A stretch of 64,000 nt of DNA from Carnobacterium viridans (GCF_900102725.1 NZ_FNJW01000008.1:1948501-2012500); one strand, 5' to 3'. Positions 10,446 to 20,479 are shown, counted from the stretch's first letter. The notes: a model not told the origin generated them from the sequence alone. A program made the numbers and translations.

Positions 10446-10480
10446 CTTTATCAAAGTCTTTACTGTTGACTTTGATAAAG
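10446..10480 (+). promoter_or_regulatory. Perfect 13-bp hairpin between smpB and gpx
   Basis: A perfect inverted repeat, 10446-10458 with 10468-10480, has a 9-nt loop. It begins 9 bp after the smpB stop. There is no T tract after it, so it may be a processing or stability element, a weak terminator or an operator. Confidence 0.6.
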
Positions 10481-10548
10481 TAAGTAATGTAAAGTGAGTC
10501 TAAGAAATGAATGGCTTTTAAAAATTAAAAGTGAAAGAAGGACTACTC

Positions 10549-11022
10549 ATGTCTGTTTATGATTATACGGTGAATGAAATTGGTGGGGAAGAAGTTTCAC
10601 TATCAAAATACAAAGGAAAAGTTTTAGTAATTGTGAATACAGCAACGGAATGTGGGCTGGCTCCTCAATTAGAAAGTTTGGAAAAATTGTATCAAACGTA
10701 TAAAGATCAAGGACTAGTTGTATTGGGTTTTCCTTCAAACCAGTTCATGAATCAAGAGCCTCGTGAAGGAGAGGAAATTGCTAGCTTTTGTCAGAAAAAT
10801 TTTGGCGTGTCCTTTCAACTACACGAAAAAATATTATTAAATGGAAAAAAGGCAGATCCTCTTTATCAATACTTGACTTCAGAAACGGGTAATAAAAAAA
10901 TCAAATGGAATTTCACAAAATTCTTGATTGGTCGAGACGGAGAAATCATCAAACGATTTGGTTCAACAACTCAACCTGAAAAAATGGAAACAGATATAGC
11001 CGATGCAGTAGCAAATGGCTAA
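10549..11022 (+). CDS. Glutathione peroxidase family thiol peroxidase
   Basis: A 157-residue Cys-type glutathione-peroxidase homologue. The peroxidatic Cys is in NTATECGLAPQ (about residue 35) where mammalian enzymes have selenocysteine. The supporting motifs FPSNQF and WNFTKFLI are present. Gram-positive members usually use thioredoxin rather than glutathione. I chose the ATG at 10549 because GAAAGAAGGA lies just before it; the in-frame GTG at 10531 would place the RBS inside the gene. It is followed by a terminator. Confidence 0.93.
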   Translation: MSVYDYTVNEIGGEEVSLSKYKGKVLVIVNTATECGLAPQLESLEKLYQTYKDQGLVVLGFPSNQFMNQEPREGEEIASFCQKNFGVSFQLHEKILLNGKKADPLYQYLTSETGNKKIKWNFTKFLIGRDGEIIKRFGSTTQPEKMETDIADAVANG

Positions 11023-11033
11023 CCAAATACTAA

Positions 11034-11068
11034 ATGGGTCTTAGACAAACTGTCTTAGGCCCTTTTAT
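11034..11068 (+). terminator. Terminator after gpx
   Basis: Stem 11036-11046 with about 11052-11062 (GGG...CCC outer pairs and one internal mismatch), followed by TTTT. Confidence 0.7.
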
Positions 11069-11148
11069 TACTTTATAGCTCTATTAAAAAATGTGATAAC
11101 TCTAAAGGCAAGGCCTTAGAACTAAAAAGAATGCACAAAGCAAAAAAA

Positions 11149-11157
11149 TGATATAAT
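11149..11157 (+). promoter_or_regulatory. Extended -10 element before fbp
   Basis: TGATATAAT is a consensus extended -10, 33 bp before the fbp start codon. No good -35 is seen, which such promoters tolerate. Confidence 0.5.
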
Positions 11158-11189
11158 GATTTGGTATACATTATAAAGGGGTGAGAGTC

Positions 11190-13184
11190 ATGGACTTAAC
11201 TAAAAAGTACTTAAATTTATTAGCTAAAGAATATCCTACTATTGGAGACACAACTACTGAAATTATTAACTTAGAAGCGATTATGAATTTGCCTAAAGGT
11301 ACAGAGCATTTTGTTAGCGATGTTCATGGAGAATATGAAGCTTTTCAACATGTGCTAAGAAATGGATCAGGCAATATAAAAGAGAAAATCAAAGAAATTT
11401 TTCATAATCGTTTAAGTCAAAAAGAAATGAACAGCTTAGCAACATTAATCTATTATCCAGAAAATAAAATTCGTTTAGTCTGTAGTGAATTCGAAGATCA
11501 AGAAGAAGTAGATGAATGGTATAGGTTGACGTTGTCACGTTTGATTGAATTATGTGTATTCGTAGCTTCCAAGTACACGCGATCAAAAGTCCGTAAGGCT
11601 TTGCCCAATGAATTTGCTTATATCATTGAAGAATTGTTATCCAAAGACGGAAATGGCTACACTAACAAAGAAGATTATTATAGTGAAATTATTGGCAGTA
11701 TTATTTTATTAGATAGAGGGTCTGAGTTTATTACAGCTATTTCTTATCTTATTCAACGTCTTGTAGTAGATCAGCTCCATGTAGTCGGTGATATTTATGA
11801 TAGAGGCCCTTACCCAGATAAAATCATTGATACCTTGATAGAACACCATTCGGTTGATGTTCAATGGGGCAATCACGATATTTTGTGGATGGGAGCGGCA
11901 AGTGGATCAGCGGTTTGTATTGCAAATGTTCTACGGATCAGTGCTCGCTATGATAATTTAGAAATTATTGAAGATGCTTATGGCATTTCATTACGCCAAT
12001 TGCTTACATTTGCCGAAATGACTTATCCAGAAGACTTGAACAGTTGTTTTTATCCTAAAATAGACCCCAATAAAGAAGATTATTTTGAAGATGAAATCCG
12101 CCAAATCACAAAAATGCATCAAGCAATCTCAGTGATCCAATTTAAACTTGAAGGAGAAATTATCAAGCGTCACTCTGAGTTCCAATTAGATCACCGCTTG
12201 TTGTTAAGCGATATCGATTACGAAAAAGGAACCATTACAATCAAAGGTACAGAGTATCCTTTGTTAAATACAAATTTTCCAACGATTGATCCAGCTGACC
12301 CTTATACCTTAACAGCAGAAGAAGAACTAGTAGTTGAAAAACTGGTTACAGCTTTTAAAAACTGCGAACGGCTTCAAAAACATATTGCTTACTTATATAG
12401 CAAAGGCAGTATGTATCTGACCTATAATGATAATTTATTGTTCCATGGCTGTATGCCATTGACTGAAGATGGAGAATTTATGGGTATGGAGATTCAAGGA
12501 GAACAGTATGCCGGCAGAAAGTTGTTGGATAAATTTGAAGAAGTTTTACGAAAAGGGTATTTAAATAAAGATCATAAAGATAATGAAAAGTATTTAGATT
12601 ATGTTTGGTATCTATGGACGGGACCGGTCTCTTCTCTTTTTGGAAAAGACCAAATGACGACATTCGAACGGTATTATGTTGCCGATAAAGCTACACATGA
12701 AGAAAAGAAAAATGCGTATTACAAGATGCGAAATGATGAAAAAACATGTGAAAAAATTCTGAACGAATTTGGATTAGAACCTCTTAAAGGTCACATCATT
12801 AATGGGCATACACCAGTGAAAGAAAAGCGTGGAGAAGATCCAATTAAAGCAAATGGACGTATCATTGTGATCGACGGTGGATTCTCAAAAGCTTACCAAG
12901 GTACCACTGGTTTAGCAGGGTATACACTTTTATACAATTCGTATGGAATGGTTTTAGTCTCACACCAACCATTTACTTCTGTCAGTGAGGCAATTGAAAA
13001 CGAAATAGATATCATGTCTACAAGAAGAGTTATCGACCGAGAACTAGATCGGAAAAAAGTAAGAGAAACCGATGTCGGCAAAGAATTGACTAAGCAAGTA
13101 AGCGATTTGAATGCACTATTGGCTGCTTACCGTAATGGGGACATTATTGAAAAAACTAGACAAAATCATACTGTTCTTAAGTAA
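11190..13184 (+). CDS. fbp: Fructose-1,6-bisphosphatase class III
   Basis: A gluconeogenic phosphatase of the Firmicutes class III type (664 residues here, about 670 in Bacillus). It belongs to the calcineurin-like metallophosphoesterase fold, and its metal motifs are visible: [23 protein letters not shown] and INGHTPVK. I chose the ATG at 11190, preceded by AAAGGGGTGAGAG; the GTG at 11181 overlaps that RBS. It has its own extended -10 promoter, and a histidine phosphatase gene follows. Confidence 0.95.
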   Translation: MDLTKKYLNLLAKEYPTIGDTTTEIINLEAIMNLPKGTEHFVSDVHGEYEAFQHVLRNGSGNIKEKIKEIFHNRLSQKEMNSLATLIYYPENKIRLVCSEFEDQEEVDEWYRLTLSRLIELCVFVASKYTRSKVRKALPNEFAYIIEELLSKDGNGYTNKEDYYSEIIGSIILLDRGSEFITAISYLIQRLVVDQLHVVGDIYDRGPYPDKIIDTLIEHHSVDVQWGNHDILWMGAASGSAVCIANVLRISARYDNLEIIEDAYGISLRQLLTFAEMTYPEDLNSCFYPKIDPNKEDYFEDEIRQITKMHQAISVIQFKLEGEIIKRHSEFQLDHRLLLSDIDYEKGTITIKGTEYPLLNTNFPTIDPADPYTLTAEEELVVEKLVTAFKNCERLQKHIAYLYSKGSMYLTYNDNLLFHGCMPLTEDGEFMGMEIQGEQYAGRKLLDKFEEVLRKGYLNKDHKDNEKYLDYVWYLWTGPVSSLFGKDQMTTFERYYVADKATHEEKKNAYYKMRNDEKTCEKILNEFGLEPLKGHIINGHTPVKEKRGEDPIKANGRIIVIDGGFSKAYQGTTGLAGYTLLYNSYGMVLVSHQPFTSVSEAIENEIDIMSTRRVIDRELDRKKVRETDVGKELTKQVSDLNALLAAYRNGDIIEKTRQNHTVLK

Positions 13185-13313
13185 TGACCAATGGGTTAAC
13201 AGAATGTTTACGTAAAACTAAACGGATAGTTACAATATCTCTCGGCTTTTTTGGTACAATTAAGAAGGATAAGAAAAGAATAGTTACCAATAGTGTACTG
13301 GAGGAGATTTTTT

Positions 13314-13994
13314 ATGGAAGAAGGATGCACTTTTTATTTTGTCCGTCATGGGCAAACATACTTTAATCATTATAGAAGAATGCAAGGTTGGTCTAACACA
13401 CCTTTAACACCTGAAGGACGAGAAGATGTCCGCAGCAGTGGAAGAGGATTAGCAGATGTAGCATTCGATGCTGCTTATACAACTGACTTGAGTCGTACGA
13501 TTGAAACGGCAACCATTATTTTGGAAGAAAATAAAAAAGGAAAAGAAATGACGCTGCATCCTATGCCGGAGTTTCGAGAAGTTTTCTTTGGTTCTTTTGA
13601 AGGAAATGATGTAGATGAAACATGGGGAAAAGTGAATGAGTTAATGGGTTACTCAAGTGTAGCTGAGATGTGGGCTGAAACGTCTATCCCTGAGCAGATG
13701 AATGCTTTTAAAGAAGCAGATCCATATCATGACGCTGAAGACTTTTTAACATTTTGGTTAAGGGTCGAACAAGGATTGCTTAAGTTAATCGATAAACACC
13801 GTGATACAGGTGATAAAGTTATGATCGTAGCGCATGGAAATACAATTCGTTACTTACTGAATAACTTGGTTCCAGAACTTGAAAACCCACAACCTTTATT
13901 AAATGCAAGTGTTTCAGTGGTTAAATACTACAACGGAAGATACCATTTAGAAGCCTATAACGAAGTGGGACACTTTAAAAATTTAGAAAACTAA
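13314..13994 (+). CDS. Histidine phosphatase family protein
   Basis: A 226-residue member of the phosphoglycerate mutase-like superfamily. The phospho-accepting His is in FVRHGQTYFN near the N-terminus and the second catalytic His in VAHGNTIRYL. The sequence is closer to broad-specificity phosphatases than to glycolytic mutases. The ATG at 13314 follows TGGAGGAGATTTTTT; the frame upstream from 13293 contains the RBS and is not used. A possible extended -10 (TGGTACAAT) lies at about 13252-13260. The substrate is unknown; it is followed 32 bp later by a HAD phosphatase. Confidence 0.88.
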   Translation: MEEGCTFYFVRHGQTYFNHYRRMQGWSNTPLTPEGREDVRSSGRGLADVAFDAAYTTDLSRTIETATIILEENKKGKEMTLHPMPEFREVFFGSFEGNDVDETWGKVNELMGYSSVAEMWAETSIPEQMNAFKEADPYHDAEDFLTFWLRVEQGLLKLIDKHRDTGDKVMIVAHGNTIRYLLNNLVPELENPQPLLNASVSVVKYYNGRYHLEAYNEVGHFKNLEN

Positions 13995-14026
13995 ATAAAT
14001 ATTAGATTTACAAAAAGGAGATCAAT

Positions 14027-14809
14027 ATGGTACTGCCAAAAACGTTAGTTTTTTTCGATTTAGACGGAACATTGTTAAACAATAAATCTGAAGTAGATCA
14101 AGAAGTAACTGTTGCTTTAGAAAAGTTGAAAGAAAACGGTGGAGTTCCATTTATTGCAACAGGAAGAAGTCCACTTGAAATTCAACATGTACTCGATACA
14201 ACACCCATTGAGTCTTTTATCACGTTGAATGGTCAATACATTATGTATGAAGGCAAGGAAATCTACCGCAGTCAAATGCCGCAAGAGTTGTTGATTCGCT
14301 TGAAACAGGCAGCTGATGAGCGTGGTCTAGCTGTTGCTTTTTATACAAGTGATAAAATTCGAGTGACACATACTTCAGAAGAAGTTGAGAGTGCGTATAA
14401 TTTTATTCACTCTAAAAGACCACCTGTTGATGCAGAAATTCATTTAAATGAAGAAGTGCTGATGGCATTGATTCTAACAATGGATACGGCTATTGATGAT
14501 CAACTTAGAGAGCTGTTTCCTGAATTGTCATTTTACAGAAATACACCTTTCAGTATAGATGTCATTACGAAAGGCAATTCAAAAGCTACAGGTATTCAAG
14601 AATTGGTTAAATTGATGAACTTTGATACCGTTCCTACGTATGCATTCGGAGATGGTCCGAATGATTTAGAAATGTTGACTCATGCTGATTACGGTGTAGC
14701 GATGGCAAATGGCATTGATGTGTTAAAAAATACTGCGGATTATATAACGTCTAGTCATGTTGAAGGCGGAATTATTGAAGGATTAGAGTTTTACGACTTA
14801 ATTAAATAA
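14027..14809 (+). CDS. HAD family Cof-type sugar phosphatase
   Basis: A 260-residue haloacid dehalogenase superfamily hydrolase of the Cof subfamily. The nucleophile motif FFDLDGTLLNN is at residues 8-18 and the C-terminal motif GDGPNDLEML is present; a C2-type cap lies between. These enzymes dephosphorylate sugar phosphates and other small phosphorylated metabolites. The RBS is AAAAGGAG. It probably shares a transcript with the preceding histidine phosphatase and ends at a strong terminator. The exact substrate cannot be told. Confidence 0.88.
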   Translation: MVLPKTLVFFDLDGTLLNNKSEVDQEVTVALEKLKENGGVPFIATGRSPLEIQHVLDTTPIESFITLNGQYIMYEGKEIYRSQMPQELLIRLKQAADERGLAVAFYTSDKIRVTHTSEEVESAYNFIHSKRPPVDAEIHLNEEVLMALILTMDTAIDDQLRELFPELSFYRNTPFSIDVITKGNSKATGIQELVKLMNFDTVPTYAFGDGPNDLEMLTHADYGVAMANGIDVLKNTADYITSSHVEGGIIEGLEFYDLIK

Positions 14810-14821
14810 GCGGATAAAGCT

Positions 14822-14860
14822 AAAAAGAGACATTAGGATTTTTCCTAATGTCTCTTTTTT
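14822..14860 (+). terminator. Terminator before the arg operon
   Basis: A near-perfect hairpin of about 16 bp (14823-14838 with about 14843-14858) with a 4-nt T loop, flanked by A and T runs, is probably bidirectional. Confidence 0.88.
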
Positions 14861-14879
14861 ATGTATGAAAAAATAAAAA

Positions 14880-14898
14880 TATGCATTTTGTATACATA
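14880..14898 (+). promoter_or_regulatory. Candidate ArgR operator
   Basis: The inverted repeat TATGCAT-N5-ATACATA lies 45 bp upstream of the -35 box of the arg promoter. AT-rich palindromes of about 18 bp are typical ArgR/AhrC sites. Position and shape support it; binding is inferred. Confidence 0.4.
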
Positions 14899-14942
14899 AA
14901 AAGATTAATAATTGTATAAAATAATTAATTTACTCTTTTTGG

Positions 14943-14970
14943 TTGCATAAATAGTTTGTTTTGTTATAAT
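14943..14970 (+). promoter_or_regulatory. Promoter of argCJBDF
   Basis: TTGCAT (14943-14948), a 16-bp spacer and TATAAT (14965-14970) with an upstream TG form a strong extended -10 promoter 40 bp before argC. Confidence 0.75.
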
Positions 14971-15009
14971 AAGAATAATTAAAATTACATGAAAGAAGGT
15001 TAAGAATTG

Positions 15010-16044
15010 ATGAAAGCAGCTATTGTTGGTGCAACGGGATATAGCGCATTAGAACTTATCCGTTTATTAAACCGACACCCACATGTAACCGTTACGGAGA
15101 TGATTTCTCATTCTCATGATGAAGAATTGCTAAGTGATATGTATCCTCATATGAAAGCCATTATTGAAAAACCTATGATTGAATATGATCTTTCTTATCT
15201 TGAAAAAGAAGTAGATGTAGTGTTTTTTGCAACGCCAGCTGGTATCAGTAAGTCGTTGGTTCCAGAAGTTTTAAAAACGTCTCTGCAATGCATTGATTTA
15301 AGTGGAGATTTTAGGTTACTAAAGAAGGATTATGAAGAATGGTATGGAGGAGAGGCTGCAGCAAGTGAAGTGCAAAAAAAAGCTACATTTGGATTAGCTG
15401 AAATTTACAAAGAAGAAATAAAAAATGCTGCTTTCATTTCTAATCCGGGATGTTACTCAACCGCTGCTCTATTAGGATTGATTCCTATTGTTCAAACGGA
15501 ATGGATTACCAAAAAGGGTATTGTTATTGATGCCAAAAGTGGTACTTCAGGCGCAGGACGTAAACTTTCAAGAATGACTCATTTCTCAGAAATGAATGAA
15601 GCGCTCATTCCTTATAAGTTTGGAAAGCATCAGCATACACCTGAGATTGAGCATTACTTATCTAAAGAAGCAGGTGAAGAAATAAAAGTGACTTTAGCGA
15701 CCCACTTAGTACCTATGACCAGAGGACTCTTGTGTACTATGTATCTTCCATTGAACCAATCCGTAACATCAAAAGACATCTGGGAATTGTACCAATCCTT
15801 TTATGAACATGATCCTTTTATTCGCCTTCAACCACTTGGAACACTGCCTCAAACCAAACAAGTAACTGGAAGCAATTACGTTGATATAGGCATTCATGTC
15901 GATGAACGAACAGAACAATTGATCATTGTTGTAGCGATAGATAATTTAGTCAAAGGAGCAGCAGGTCAAGCAATTCAAAATTTGAACTTGATGAACGACT
16001 GGCCGATTGACGAAGGGTTAGAATATAGCCCTTTATACCCTTGA
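15010..16044 (+). CDS. argC: N-acetyl-gamma-glutamyl-phosphate reductase
   Basis: NADPH-dependent reduction of N-acetylglutamyl phosphate to the semialdehyde, third step of arginine biosynthesis. The 344-residue protein has the Rossmann motif VGATGYSALEL and the active-site Cys in SNPGCYST (about residue 148). The start is the ATG at 15010 behind GAAAGAAGGT; the adjacent TTG at 15007 is less likely. It is the first gene of argCJBDF. Confidence 0.96.
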   Translation: MKAAIVGATGYSALELIRLLNRHPHVTVTEMISHSHDEELLSDMYPHMKAIIEKPMIEYDLSYLEKEVDVVFFATPAGISKSLVPEVLKTSLQCIDLSGDFRLLKKDYEEWYGGEAAASEVQKKATFGLAEIYKEEIKNAAFISNPGCYSTAALLGLIPIVQTEWITKKGIVIDAKSGTSGAGRKLSRMTHFSEMNEALIPYKFGKHQHTPEIEHYLSKEAGEEIKVTLATHLVPMTRGLLCTMYLPLNQSVTSKDIWELYQSFYEHDPFIRLQPLGTLPQTKQVTGSNYVDIGIHVDERTEQLIIVVAIDNLVKGAAGQAIQNLNLMNDWPIDEGLEYSPLYP

Positions 16045-16060
16045 AAAAGTGAGGAGAAAA

Positions 16061-17302
16061 ATGATGATGGCAACAGATATTACGCAACCTATACAAAAAA
16101 TTCATATTCTAGAGGATGGGCATGTTACGTCTCCAAAAGGTTTTACGGCAGGAGGTGTACATACTGGTCTACGAAAAAAAACTCTTGATTTTGGATGGAT
16201 CCATTCAGTGGTACCTGCTACTGCGGCAGGGGTCTACACATTAAATAGTTTTCAAGCAGCTCCACTGAAACTGACCAAAAAGCATGTAGATACAGCAAAA
16301 AAAATCCAGACAATCGTAGTGAATTCTGGAAATGCTAATTCTTGTACGGGTGAAGACGGTATGAAAAAAGCACACGCAACAGCGGAATTGGTTGCAAAAG
16401 AAAAAGGTATTGAAGAGCATTTAGTAGCCATTGCTTCTACTGGAATCATCGGCGTTCCTCTACCATTTGAACCGATAAAAAAAGGTGTTCAGTACCTAAA
16501 CGATCCGCTTTGTCAAAATGTATCCGATTTTGAACGGGCTATTTTAACAACGGATATTGAAACGAAGCATATTGCGGTGGAATTTGAGATTGATGGAAAA
16601 CACATTACTGTTGGGGGAGCTGCAAAAGGCTCGGGTATGATCCACCCTAATATGGCAACGATGCTTGGTTTTATTACCACAGATGCTGTTGTAGATAGCA
16701 AAAGCTTAGAAGAAGCATTGAAAGCAACGACGGATAAGACTTTTAACATGATTACAGTTGATGGAGACTCGAGTACAAATGATATGGTACTTGCGTTAGC
16801 CAATGGAACACAAGGCAATACTCTTTTAAATCAAGATCACCCACAATGGACAGTGTTTTTGGAAGGCTTTCAATATGTTTGCAAAACGCTTGCTAAGTCG
16901 ATTGCACGTGATGGAGAGGGTGCTACCAAATTAATCGAAGTAGAAGTAATCGAAGCAAAAACAGCTGAAGTGGCTCAAGCTGTGGCCAAATCAGTTATTT
17001 CATCGAATTTAGTAAAAACAGCCATGTACGGATCAGATGCCAATTGGGGAAGAATTATCACAGCAATAGGATACAGCAATCAAAAAATTGAGCCGGAACA
17101 CGTAAAAGTTTCGATTGGCGATACAGTAGTGGTTGAAAAAGGGATTGGTGTTCCTTTCGATGAAGAAGCTGTTATGCTTACGCTAGTGAAGGATGATGTC
17201 AAGCTGATCATTGATTTACAACAAGGTCAACATTCAGCAACAGCATGGGGCTGTGATCTAACCTATGATTACATTCGAATCAATTCATCCTATCGGACAT
17301 GA
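16061..17302 (+). CDS. argJ: Bifunctional glutamate N-acetyltransferase/amino-acid acetyltransferase
   Basis: Transfers acetyl from N-acetylornithine to glutamate, recycling the acetyl group; many members also use acetyl-CoA. The 413-residue precursor is expected to self-cleave before the nucleophilic Thr in HPNMATMLGF into alpha and beta chains. The start is taken at 16061, with GAGGAG 4 nt upstream; ATGs at 16064 and 16067 are equally in frame, and the GTG at 16049 lies before the RBS. It sits 16 bp after argC and 9 bp before argB. Confidence 0.94.
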   Translation: MMMATDITQPIQKIHILEDGHVTSPKGFTAGGVHTGLRKKTLDFGWIHSVVPATAAGVYTLNSFQAAPLKLTKKHVDTAKKIQTIVVNSGNANSCTGEDGMKKAHATAELVAKEKGIEEHLVAIASTGIIGVPLPFEPIKKGVQYLNDPLCQNVSDFERAILTTDIETKHIAVEFEIDGKHITVGGAAKGSGMIHPNMATMLGFITTDAVVDSKSLEEALKATTDKTFNMITVDGDSSTNDMVLALANGTQGNTLLNQDHPQWTVFLEGFQYVCKTLAKSIARDGEGATKLIEVEVIEAKTAEVAQAVAKSVISSNLVKTAMYGSDANWGRIITAIGYSNQKIEPEHVKVSIGDTVVVEKGIGVPFDEEAVMLTLVKDDVKLIIDLQQGQHSATAWGCDLTYDYIRINSSYRT

Positions 17303-17311
17303 GGTGAGAAA

Positions 17312-18115
17312 ATGGATATACTGATTATGAAAATCGGCGGAAGCATACAAGATAAATTACCCGAGTCATTCTATCAAATGATCGCCCAACTGCAACAAAC
17401 AAAAAAATGTTATCCGGTGATTGTTCATGGCGGAGGTCCAATGATTAATGAGTTATTGGAAAGATTAGCGATTCCTACAAAATTTGTCAATGGATTGCGT
17501 GTGACCACAAAAGAAGTTTTAACAGTAGTAGAAATGGTTTTAAGCGGATCCATCAACAATGAAATTGTGACTCACTGTCAAATTCAACAACTGCAAGCTA
17601 TTGGGATGAGTGGCATTGATCATGGCTTGCTAAAGGTCAAACCTATCAAAACTATTAAAGAAATTGGTTTTGTTGGAGAGGTGACTGAGGTCAATACAGC
17701 TTTTCTAATGAACTTACTGGAAAATAATATCATTCCAGTGATTTCACCTATAGGAATGGATGAGACAGGCCAACACTACAATATCAATGGAGATATGGCG
17801 GCAGCAGCTATCGCAAAAGCGGTAGGCGGAAAGCTAGCGTTTATCAGCAATGTTCCTGGAGTCATGGAACAAAAAAAAGATTATTTGAAAATTCACTCTT
17901 CACTAACAAAAGGAGAAGCAGAACAATTGATTAAAGAGGAAATCATTACTGATGGAATGATTCCTAAAGTGCGTTCGGCTATTGGAAGTCTTTCTATTCA
18001 TATGAAACAAGCGGTTATTTTGAATGGACTGAAACCAGAAGATATTGCAAGTTATCTAAAGGGAAATGAAGTAGGTACACGATTTGTCTATAAGGAGGAA
18101 GTAATCTATGGCTAA
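17312..18115 (+). CDS. argB: Acetylglutamate kinase
   Basis: Phosphorylates N-acetylglutamate with ATP, second step of the acetylated arginine route. The 267-residue protein is of the amino acid kinase fold, with KIGGS at the N-terminus, the glycine loop VHGGGPMI (about residue 46) and the C-terminal nucleotide-site region TDGMIPKV. It has no N-terminal extension of the arginine-inhibited hexameric type, so feedback may be weak; that is inference. The RBS is GAGGTGAG and the 3' end overlaps argD by 8 bp. Confidence 0.95.
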   Translation: MDILIMKIGGSIQDKLPESFYQMIAQLQQTKKCYPVIVHGGGPMINELLERLAIPTKFVNGLRVTTKEVLTVVEMVLSGSINNEIVTHCQIQQLQAIGMSGIDHGLLKVKPIKTIKEIGFVGEVTEVNTAFLMNLLENNIIPVISPIGMDETGQHYNINGDMAAAAIAKAVGGKLAFISNVPGVMEQKKDYLKIHSSLTKGEAEQLIKEEIITDGMIPKVRSAIGSLSIHMKQAVILNGLKPEDIASYLKGNEVGTRFVYKEEVIYG

Positions 18116-19298
18116 AATAGAAAACCAAGCAGCTCTTATGTCAACTTATGCGCGTTTTCCAATCACCATTACTAAAGGAAAAGGAACGTATGTATGGGAT
18201 GACAAAAATGAGATGTACTTAGACTTTACATCGGGTATTGCGACATGCAACTTAGGGCATGTTCCTGATCCAGTTGCACAAAAGTTGCACCAACAGTTAG
18301 ATACGTTATGGCACTGTTCCAATTTATATGAAATTCCATTACAAACCAAATTAGCAGAAGAGCTTGTCCTTTATTCGCAATTTGATCAAGTCTTTTTTTG
18401 CAATAGCGGAGCAGAAGCTAATGAAGCAGCGTTAAAAATTGCGCGTAAATACGCAAAAGATCATGGTCATTCAGAGCGCACATCGGTAGTTTCCTTTAAA
18501 GATTCCTTTCATGGAAGAACCTTTGCTACGTTGTCTGTAACCGGACAAGAAAAAGTTCAAAAGGGGTATGAACCTTTAATGCCAGGTGTACGTTCTTTAA
18601 ATTTTAACGAAGAATCTGATCTTGGGAAAATTCATAACGGAAAAACAGCTGCAGTCTTGTTGGAACTTGTCCAAGGAGAGGGTGGAGTCAATCCGGCACA
18701 TAAGGAGTGGCTTCATTCCTTGCAGGATATCTGTCAAGCGTACGATATTCTTTTAATGGTAGATGAAGTTCAAACGGGTATGGGAAGAACAGGAACGTTG
18801 TTTGCTTATGAACAATACGGTATTGAGCCGGATGTTCTGACCCTAGCAAAAGGTTTAGGATCAGGCTTTCCAATCGGAGCAATGCTAGCTAAAACACATG
18901 TTGCAAAATCCTTTACTCCAGGAACCCACGGTACAACTTTTGGAGGGAATCCATTAGCAGCCGCAGCCGGAGTAGCTACCTTAAGCGAAATGACCAAACC
19001 AGGATTTATGAAAGAGGTGCAGAAAAAGGCAGCTTTTTTTAAAGAACAATTGGAACACTTAGCCAATCAATTTAGTGTGATAAAAAAGGTAAAAGGAATG
19101 GGTTTTCTAATCGGAATTGAAGTAGATATGGAAGCCAAAGAACTCGTGACCTTATTGCAAGAAAAGCATATTTTAACGTTAACAGCAGGTCCAAAAGTCT
19201 TGCGGATCTTACCACCTTTGACCGTTACAACTGAAGAAATAAATGAGTTTCTTCAAAAATTTGAAGAAGTGCTCATTTCAATACAAAAGAGTAAGTGA
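18108..19298 (+). CDS. argD: Acetylornithine aminotransferase
   Basis: PLP enzyme converting N-acetylglutamate semialdehyde to N-acetylornithine. At 396 residues it is normal for class III aminotransferases. Motifs are the N-terminal YARFPITITKG, NSGAEANEAALK, LMVDEVQTGMGRTG and the PLP lysine in LTLAKGLGSGFP (about residue 244). The ATG lies inside the end of argB behind AAGGAGGAAG, so the two are translationally coupled. Confidence 0.95.
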   Translation: MAKIENQAALMSTYARFPITITKGKGTYVWDDKNEMYLDFTSGIATCNLGHVPDPVAQKLHQQLDTLWHCSNLYEIPLQTKLAEELVLYSQFDQVFFCNSGAEANEAALKIARKYAKDHGHSERTSVVSFKDSFHGRTFATLSVTGQEKVQKGYEPLMPGVRSLNFNEESDLGKIHNGKTAAVLLELVQGEGGVNPAHKEWLHSLQDICQAYDILLMVDEVQTGMGRTGTLFAYEQYGIEPDVLTLAKGLGSGFPIGAMLAKTHVAKSFTPGTHGTTFGGNPLAAAAGVATLSEMTKPGFMKEVQKKAAFFKEQLEHLANQFSVIKKVKGMGFLIGIEVDMEAKELVTLLQEKHILTLTAGPKVLRILPPLTVTTEEINEFLQKFEEVLISIQKSK

Positions 19299-19323
19299 AG
19301 AGAAAGTGAGTGAGAGATTGAGA

Positions 19324-20277
19324 ATGGCAGAACAAAATTGGGAACTAAGCAAAAAGGATATTTTACAAGTAGCGGATTTAACAAGAAAAGAGTTAACTGC
19401 ACTTATTCAAGACGCGATCATTATGAAACAACAAACCAAAGCAGGGATTCCACATCCACACTTGCAAGGAAAAACATTGGGTATGATTTTTGAAAAGTCT
19501 TCTACACGAACTCGGGTGTCTTTTGAAGTAGGGATGACACAATTAGGTGGCCACGCCTTATTTTTAAGTTCGAAAGATATTCAGTTAGGTAGAGGTGAGA
19601 GTATCGCGGATACTGCAAAAGTGCTTTCTCGTTATGTGGATGGACTGATGATTCGTACGTTTGGACACGAAATGATTGAGGAATTCGCAGAAAATGCGTC
19701 GGTACCTATTATAAATGGGTTAACCAATGAACACCATCCGATGCAGGTTCTAGCAGACTTAATGACGATTTATGAAAAAAAAGGAAAATTACAAGGTTTA
19801 ACAGTGGCTTATGTAGGAGATGGGAACAATAATATGCCTCACTCATTAATGGAGGGAGCTGCCATCATGGGGATGAATATGCGTATAGCTAGTCCCAAAG
19901 GGTATGAACCTCTAGAAGCTGTTTTTCAAGATGCAAAAAGTAAAGCTGAAAAGCTAGGAGCCACTGTCCACTTTACATATGATCCAATAGAAGCAGTAAA
20001 AGAAGCTGATATTGTTGTAACGGATGTATGGACAAGTATGGGAATGGAAGCTGAAGAAACAGAACGCTTAACGGCATTTTTACCTTATCAAGTGAATACA
20101 GCACTGACTCATTATGCAAAGGAAGATTTTATATTCCTACATTGCCTTCCTACACACCGTGGCGAAGAAGTAACCGCTGAAATTATTGATGGCAACCACT
20201 CAGTCGTATTTGATGAAGCAGAGAATCGCTTGCATGCTCAAAAAGCTGTATTGAAAAAATTAATGGGAAATCGGTGA
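19324..20277 (+). CDS. argF: Ornithine carbamoyltransferase
   Basis: Forms citrulline from ornithine and carbamoyl phosphate. The carbamoyl phosphate motif SSTRTRVSFE, the HPMQVLADL motif and the ornithine-site HCLPTHR are all present. The start is set at ATG 19324 (317 residues, normal); an in-frame GTG at 19306 would add six residues, and longer versions reach into argD. The RBS is weak (GTGAGTGAGAG). It closes the argCJBDF operon; argG, argH and carAB are not in this window. Confidence 0.94.
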   Translation: MAEQNWELSKKDILQVADLTRKELTALIQDAIIMKQQTKAGIPHPHLQGKTLGMIFEKSSTRTRVSFEVGMTQLGGHALFLSSKDIQLGRGESIADTAKVLSRYVDGLMIRTFGHEMIEEFAENASVPIINGLTNEHHPMQVLADLMTIYEKKGKLQGLTVAYVGDGNNNMPHSLMEGAAIMGMNMRIASPKGYEPLEAVFQDAKSKAEKLGATVHFTYDPIEAVKEADIVVTDVWTSMGMEAEETERLTAFLPYQVNTALTHYAKEDFIFLHCLPTHRGEEVTAEIIDGNHSVVFDEAENRLHAQKAVLKKLMGNR

Positions 20278-20281
20278 ACCT

Positions 20282-20320
20282 AAAAAAGCCATCAGGAATC
20301 AATTCTGATGGCTTTTTTTA
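20282..20320 (+). terminator. Terminator of the arg operon
   Basis: A 9-bp perfect stem core (20287-20295 with 20305-20313) with A and T tracts lies just after the argF stop. Confidence 0.88.
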
Positions 20321-20401
20321 GATTTTAAGATGAAATGAAATCCTACACTAGATACTGAGTTGGATAAATGTTGTTCCAACGGCGCTTTAATGAAAAACTA
20401 C

Positions 20402-20448
20402 AAAAAAAGAGCTTATAAATGTTATTAAAACAACATTTACAAGCCCTT
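20402..20448 (-). terminator. Terminator of ssrA
   Basis: A 13-bp stem (20411-20423 with 20432-20444, one wobble) is followed on the minus strand by a 7-T run at 20408-20402. It lies 32 bp past the tmRNA 3' end. Confidence 0.8.
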
Positions 20449-20479
20449 TTATAAATCATGTAAGTCACGATTTTTCCTA

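Noticed and set aside
13184-13366. Short reading frame between fbp and the histidine phosphatase
   Set aside because: It overlaps the phosphatase gene in another frame and covers its promoter and RBS.
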